From an uncultured Vibrio sp. (GTDB lineage Bacteria; Pseudomonadota; Gammaproteobacteria; Enterobacterales; Vibrionaceae), in NCBI RefSeq assembly GCF_963675395.1, contig NZ_OY776223.1:248001-312000 (forward strand): a DNA stretch of 64,000 nucleotides, in the 5' to 3' direction. Positions 60,645 to 64,000 of the stretch are shown here, piece after piece. Under the pieces are notes generated by a model. That model made no database searches, had not been told where the DNA came from, and saw only the letters and a list, made by a program, of their open reading frames with translations. Numbering within the stretch: the first letter of the stretch is position 1; every line of letters begins with the position of its first letter. Made by a program: the position numbers and the translations under genes.

Positions 60645-62768
60645 TTACTCTGCGTGTGTGACTAACCAGCAGTTATGAATTTGTTTATTGCGAGCAAAGT
60701 CTAGCGGAAGCGTTTGAGAAGAGATGTTTTGCGCCTTCAGGCCCAGTTCGGCCAATGCTTCTACATCCATCTTGAAATGACGCTTATTGTTTGAGAACAC
60801 GATAGTACCTTCACTTCTCAACAGACGCTTGAGATTTGTCATCAATTTAATGTGGTCACGCTGAACATCGAACGACGTTTCCATACGCTTAGAGTTCGAG
60901 AACGTCGGCGGATCAATGAAGATAAGATCGTATTCACCTTTTGCGTTTTCTAACCACTGTAGGCAATCCGCTTGCTCGTAGCGATGTTGGCGCCCTACAC
61001 ATCCGTTAAGCTGCATATTGTCTTTCGCCCAGTTCAGGTAGGTGTTAGACATATCAACTGTGGTGGTTGAACGAGCACCACCAACGGCTGCGTGAACCGT
61101 TGCGCTACCTGTATAAGCAAACAGGTTTAAGAAATCTTTCCCTTTTGCCATTTCACCGATGCGACGACGTGTGATTTTATGATCAAGGAAAAGTCCTGTA
61201 TCAAGATAGTCGTGAAGATTTACGATCAGCTTCACACCATACTCATGCACTTCTAGCGTTTCAGATACTTGTCCCAGTTTCTGGTATTGATTGCGGCCTT
61301 TTTGCTTCTCACGAACTTTAAGTACGACTTTGTTCGCTTCAACACCCGTTCCCTGAATGGTCGCACGGATGATGTCAGTTAGACGGCGTTTGGCTTTTTC
61401 TTCTGGGATATCCTTAGGAGCGGCGTACTCTTGGATAACGATTTGGTCGCCATAAACGTCGATAGCCACGTTGTATTCAGGAAGATCTGCATCATAAATA
61501 CGGTAACAGTCCAGTTCCTCCTTACGTGCCCATTTACCAATCTTACCGATGTTCTTTTTAAGTCGGTTAGAAAAGTCAGGTGCGATTTGTACGCTGGTAG
61601 CCGCGCCTTTCACTTCATCGGCACTGCGTTCCGCAATGCTGTAATTCTTCTGGTGACACTGTAACGCACCATTATTCAACTTGAACTGTTTATCTGCGCG
61701 CATGCGTAGGCAACTAAGCAATTCATCTGAGCTAGAGAAAATCGACGCTTTGCAGCCACCGAACTCAGATTTAAGTTGCCCACCGAATGCGGTGTAAAGA
61801 GCAATCAAACCTGGCTCAGTACCTAAACGCTCACCATATGGTGGGTTTGATACGATAACGCCGTTTTCAAATCCTGCCGGACGAGTAATCGTTGCTGCAT
61901 CACCTTGTGCGAATTCAATCAGCTCTTCAACACCGGCTCTGCGAGCGTTATCTTGGGCGACTTTCAATACTTTAGGGTCGTTATCAAAGCCGAAAAACTT
62001 TGCGTCAACTTTTTTGACACCACGACGAGCCTGAACATTGGCCTCAGATTTAATCTCAGCCCAAGTTTCTGGTTCGAAGTCTTCTAATGACTCAAAACCC
62101 CACTGCTTACGCTTAACACCAGGCGCCATATTGGCTGCCATCATCGCCGCTTCGATAAGCAGCGTGCCTGAACCACACATTGGATCGAGTAAAGGCTGGT
62201 GGCCGTCCCAACCACAACGCATGATGATCGCAGAAGCCAATGTTTCACGCAGAGGCGCACGACCTGATTCCGGACGGTAGCCACGCTGATGAAGTCCACT
62301 ACCCACCATATCCACACCCAGCAGAGCTTTGTCTTTGTGCAAACGAACGTGGACACGGATATCCGGACGTTCTTTACTGATGTTTGGACGTGGTAACCCT
62401 TTCTTTTCAAAGCAATCGACGATGCCATCTTTTACTTTCATCGCACCGTATTGGCTATTGCGGATTTCACGGTTTGTACCGTTAAAGTCGACAACGAAAC
62501 GCTTTGAACTGTGGAATTGGTTCACCCAGTTAATCGCCATTGTAGAAAGGTACAAGTCCATATCATCGTTACAGGTGAATTCGGATAAAACACGTACAAA
62601 TCGAGACGCCAAGCGGCTCCACAAACAACAGCGATAAACTTGTTCGTTTGTCGCTTTAAATTTTACGCCTGCCTGTACTGGTTTCGCATTTTCGATGCCT
62701 AGTTTAGTCAGTTCTTCAACAAGCAAATTTTCCATGCCATTTGAAGTTACCGCGAGATATTGATTCAT
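60645..62768 (-). CDS. rlmL: Bifunctional 23S rRNA methyltransferase RlmKL
   Basis: A 707-residue fusion (E. coli 702) modifying 23S rRNA at G2445 (m2G) and G2069 (m7G). The N-terminus is a THUMP domain and the RlmL methyltransferase ([45 protein letters not shown]). The C-terminal half is RlmK ([32 protein letters not shown]). ATG 62768 gives the family N-terminus [16 protein letters not shown]; a further 34 codons upstream are not conserved. It lies 16 bases before the glutaredoxin-like gene and is probably co-transcribed with it and uup. Confidence 0.95.
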   Translation of the reverse strand: MNQYLAVTSNGMENLLVEELTKLGIENAKPVQAGVKFKATNEQVYRCCLWSRLASRFVRVLSEFTCNDDMDLYLSTMAINWVNQFHSSKRFVVDFNGTNREIRNSQYGAMKVKDGIVDCFEKKGLPRPNISKERPDIRVHVRLHKDKALLGVDMVGSGLHQRGYRPESGRAPLRETLASAIIMRCGWDGHQPLLDPMCGSGTLLIEAAMMAANMAPGVKRKQWGFESLEDFEPETWAEIKSEANVQARRGVKKVDAKFFGFDNDPKVLKVAQDNARRAGVEELIEFAQGDAATITRPAGFENGVIVSNPPYGERLGTEPGLIALYTAFGGQLKSEFGGCKASIFSSSDELLSCLRMRADKQFKLNNGALQCHQKNYSIAERSADEVKGAATSVQIAPDFSNRLKKNIGKIGKWARKEELDCYRIYDADLPEYNVAIDVYGDQIVIQEYAAPKDIPEEKAKRRLTDIIRATIQGTGVEANKVVLKVREKQKGRNQYQKLGQVSETLEVHEYGVKLIVNLHDYLDTGLFLDHKITRRRIGEMAKGKDFLNLFAYTGSATVHAAVGGARSTTTVDMSNTYLNWAKDNMQLNGCVGRQHRYEQADCLQWLENAKGEYDLIFIDPPTFSNSKRMETSFDVQRDHIKLMTNLKRLLRSEGTIVFSNNKRHFKMDVEALAELGLKAQNISSQTLPLDFARNKQIHNCWLVTHAE

Positions 62769-63262
62769 AGTGTTCTTTCGCTGATAAAAAATGGCTTCAA
62801 TTATACCTGACTTTACGATCAATGCCTCGTTTTTAAAGGTATTTTCCCTTTCGTTAGCACAAACACTCACCAGTTCCGTGATCTGAAAGTTCCTACATTT
62901 TGCATTTCATTCATCTTTTTACCGAACGAGTTTTTAACCAATCTATTGAGCACCTGACAAAGTGAATGCTTATTCACATTAATTATGGTCTATACCATTG
63001 AGAATTATTCATTGTAATTTAACTATATTTATTCGATATAGGGGAATAAACAGATGAACATTAAGCACTAAGTTGCCTAACATTAGAAAAAGCTAAGTTA
63101 AATTAAGTGGGATAAAAGTGACCTATCTCATGATTAAATGAACAATAAACGTACAGTTACAGAGGTGTTTATCTGGAAGAAGTGATGATTACGGATAAAA
63201 AAAATCGACCTGAAGCGGTCGATTAAGGCAAACAAAGGAACGAAATAAAGAAATTAAATTGG
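62769..63262. other. Gene-free interval between rlmL and zapC
   Basis: About 430 bases (62769-63196) plus the zapC terminator. AT-rich, with GTGAATGCTTATTCAC (62962-62977, hairpin) and a few short ORFs (for example a 5-codon frame at 63054) that I do not support. It contains the rlmL promoter region and could hold a small RNA, but no family is recognised. Confidence 0.4.
63197..63224 (-). terminator. Terminator after zapC
   Basis: Perfect 8-bp stem AATCGACC / GGTCGATT, loop of 6 bases, with TTTTTTTT on the minus strand. Confidence 0.85.
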
Positions 63263-63805
63263 TTAGCCAACCATGGCCATAGGTGCCATAACAAACAAGT
63301 GGCTGGCACATGCCATACGGTCATGCATTACTTTGATCGGTTGACCGAATGGTAAAGATTTGTTGCCATCAAGAACAAACTCATCTTGCCCTACATAAAG
63401 GCACAGACTCGAAGTTTCACCAGGTTCTAGAACAATGAATACGCCTTCAGAATATTGGTTAGTGAGGAAGACCATATCGCCCTCTTCTGGCTCGTATCCC
63501 GAAGACTGAGCATCGAAAAACCAACTTTTAGGTTGTACTGGCTTGTGGAAGCGTTTCGCAGCTACACTGTATAGGGTTAGCTCTGCCTGACGATATTCAC
63601 TGATATCGAGACAGCGGATACGTTCATTAAAAGTCTGAAACGCGCTGGCATCATCGACAGTAAATTCGTTGTTTGAGAAGGCGCAGTTGACTAACAGCTT
63701 TCGGGTTAGATTGGTTTGGAAAATCATTTCCTCACCTAAATCCAGCATTAAGCAAGCTTTATGCTCGTCATAATACCAATTCCATTTGTCGCTGGGTTTA
63801 AGCAT
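63263..63805 (-). CDS. zapC: Cell division protein ZapC
   Basis: ZapC binds FtsZ and promotes lateral bundling of its filaments at the division site. The 180-residue protein matches E. coli ZapC (180) in NWYYDEHKACLMLDLGEEMIFQ-like start, a PKSWFFDAQSS segment and the GQPIKVMHDRM part. The ATG at 63805 has AGAACGGAAC upstream. It has its own terminator and stands alone. Confidence 0.93.
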   Translation of the reverse strand: MLKPSDKWNWYYDEHKACLMLDLGEEMIFQTNLTRKLLVNCAFSNNEFTVDDASAFQTFNERIRCLDISEYRQAELTLYSVAAKRFHKPVQPKSWFFDAQSSGYEPEEGDMVFLTNQYSEGVFIVLEPGETSSLCLYVGQDEFVLDGNKSLPFGQPIKVMHDRMACASHLFVMAPMAMVG

Positions 63806-63898
63806 TGTTCCGTTCTCTCTTGACTAGTTAAATCAGTGGTAAAGAGGTAAGACGCTTAATTACCTACTCATGATTTTCTAAATTTTACAAGCGAACGG

Positions 63899-63934
63899 AT
63901 AAAAAAAAAGAGGAAACAAGATCCTCTTTTTTTG
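63899..63934. terminator. Bidirectional terminator at the window end
   Basis: AAAAAAAGAGGA / TCCTCTTTTTTT with a 7-base loop. It may belong to a gene beyond the window; 63806-64000 shows no other feature. Confidence 0.75.
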
Positions 63935-64000
63935 GAATAACTAATGTAAACTCAGCGAGTTGTTAAAATATTTTAAAGATTTTTAACAATATCGCGTACT

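Noticed and set aside
1..64000. tRNA, rRNA or CRISPR features
   Set aside because: No cloverleaf, rRNA segment or regularly spaced repeat array was found on reading.

Overview
The window is a piece of a Vibrio chromosome 1, most like the V. harveyi / V. parahaemolyticus / V. alginolyticus group, and it covers the replication terminus. The reasons are the gene order (nagK, tup/mob genes, formate dehydrogenase, pot, ttcA, uspE, fnr, cco, matP, Lon-like, fabA, rmf, uup, rlmL, zapC), the protein sequences, a dif-like Xer site at 47156-47183, the matP gene and a perfect matS site at 46125-46137. No rRNA, tRNA or CRISPR array was seen.

Layout. 1-5.8 kb: the 3' end of nagK, a DUF2960 gene, then a leftward operon tupA-tupB-tupC-mobA-mobB/moeA for tungstate uptake and molybdopterin guanine dinucleotide assembly. 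6.1-9.6 kb: a sigma-54-dependent response regulator and its membrane histidine kinase, divergent from the tup operon. 9.7-11.3 kb: the ABC-F ATPase ybiT. 11.4-21.7 kb: fdhD, DUF3305, DUF3306 and a rightward formate dehydrogenase operon (ferredoxin-like protein, TorD-type chaperone, Tat micro-protein, fdhA, fdhB, fdhC, membrane protein). 22-29.6 kb: amtB, a small lipoprotein, cobB and the polyamine operon potABC with two potD genes, the second frameshifted. 30-35.3 kb: a membrane protein, a DUF2987 protein, ttcA followed by an intact IS4 copy, and uspE. 35.5-43.4 kb: fnr, then the cbb3 oxidase assembly genes and ccoNOQP. 43.6-47 kb: a small protein, then a FIST (NosP/VpsV-like) sensor with a hybrid kinase. 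47-53 kb: dif followed by a variable stretch with an ISNCY-type element, decayed genes and small orphan genes. 53-64 kb: terminus core genes.

How it fits together. The best-supported new proposal is regulatory. The tup operon has a sigma-54 -24/-12 promoter (5931-5945, minus) behind two copies of GGTACA-N3-TGTCCC (6016-6030, 6061-6075). The fdh operon has its own sigma-54 promoter (14006-14022) behind related sites (13887-13901, 13921-13935). fdhD and DUF3305/3306 also have -24/-12-like sequences. With the two-component pair encoded in between, this looks like one regulon that couples tungstate/molybdate supply, cofactor synthesis and formate oxidation.

The second theme is the terminus: dif, a perfect matS and matP lie within 8 kb of one another, and the 6 kb after dif carries an insertion sequence, pseudogenes and small lineage-specific genes, as expected of a Xer-exposed hot spot. 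Starts were moved from the longest frame where a Shine-Dalgarno sequence or the length of homologues supports it. All family calls come from memory of protein families, not from a database search.
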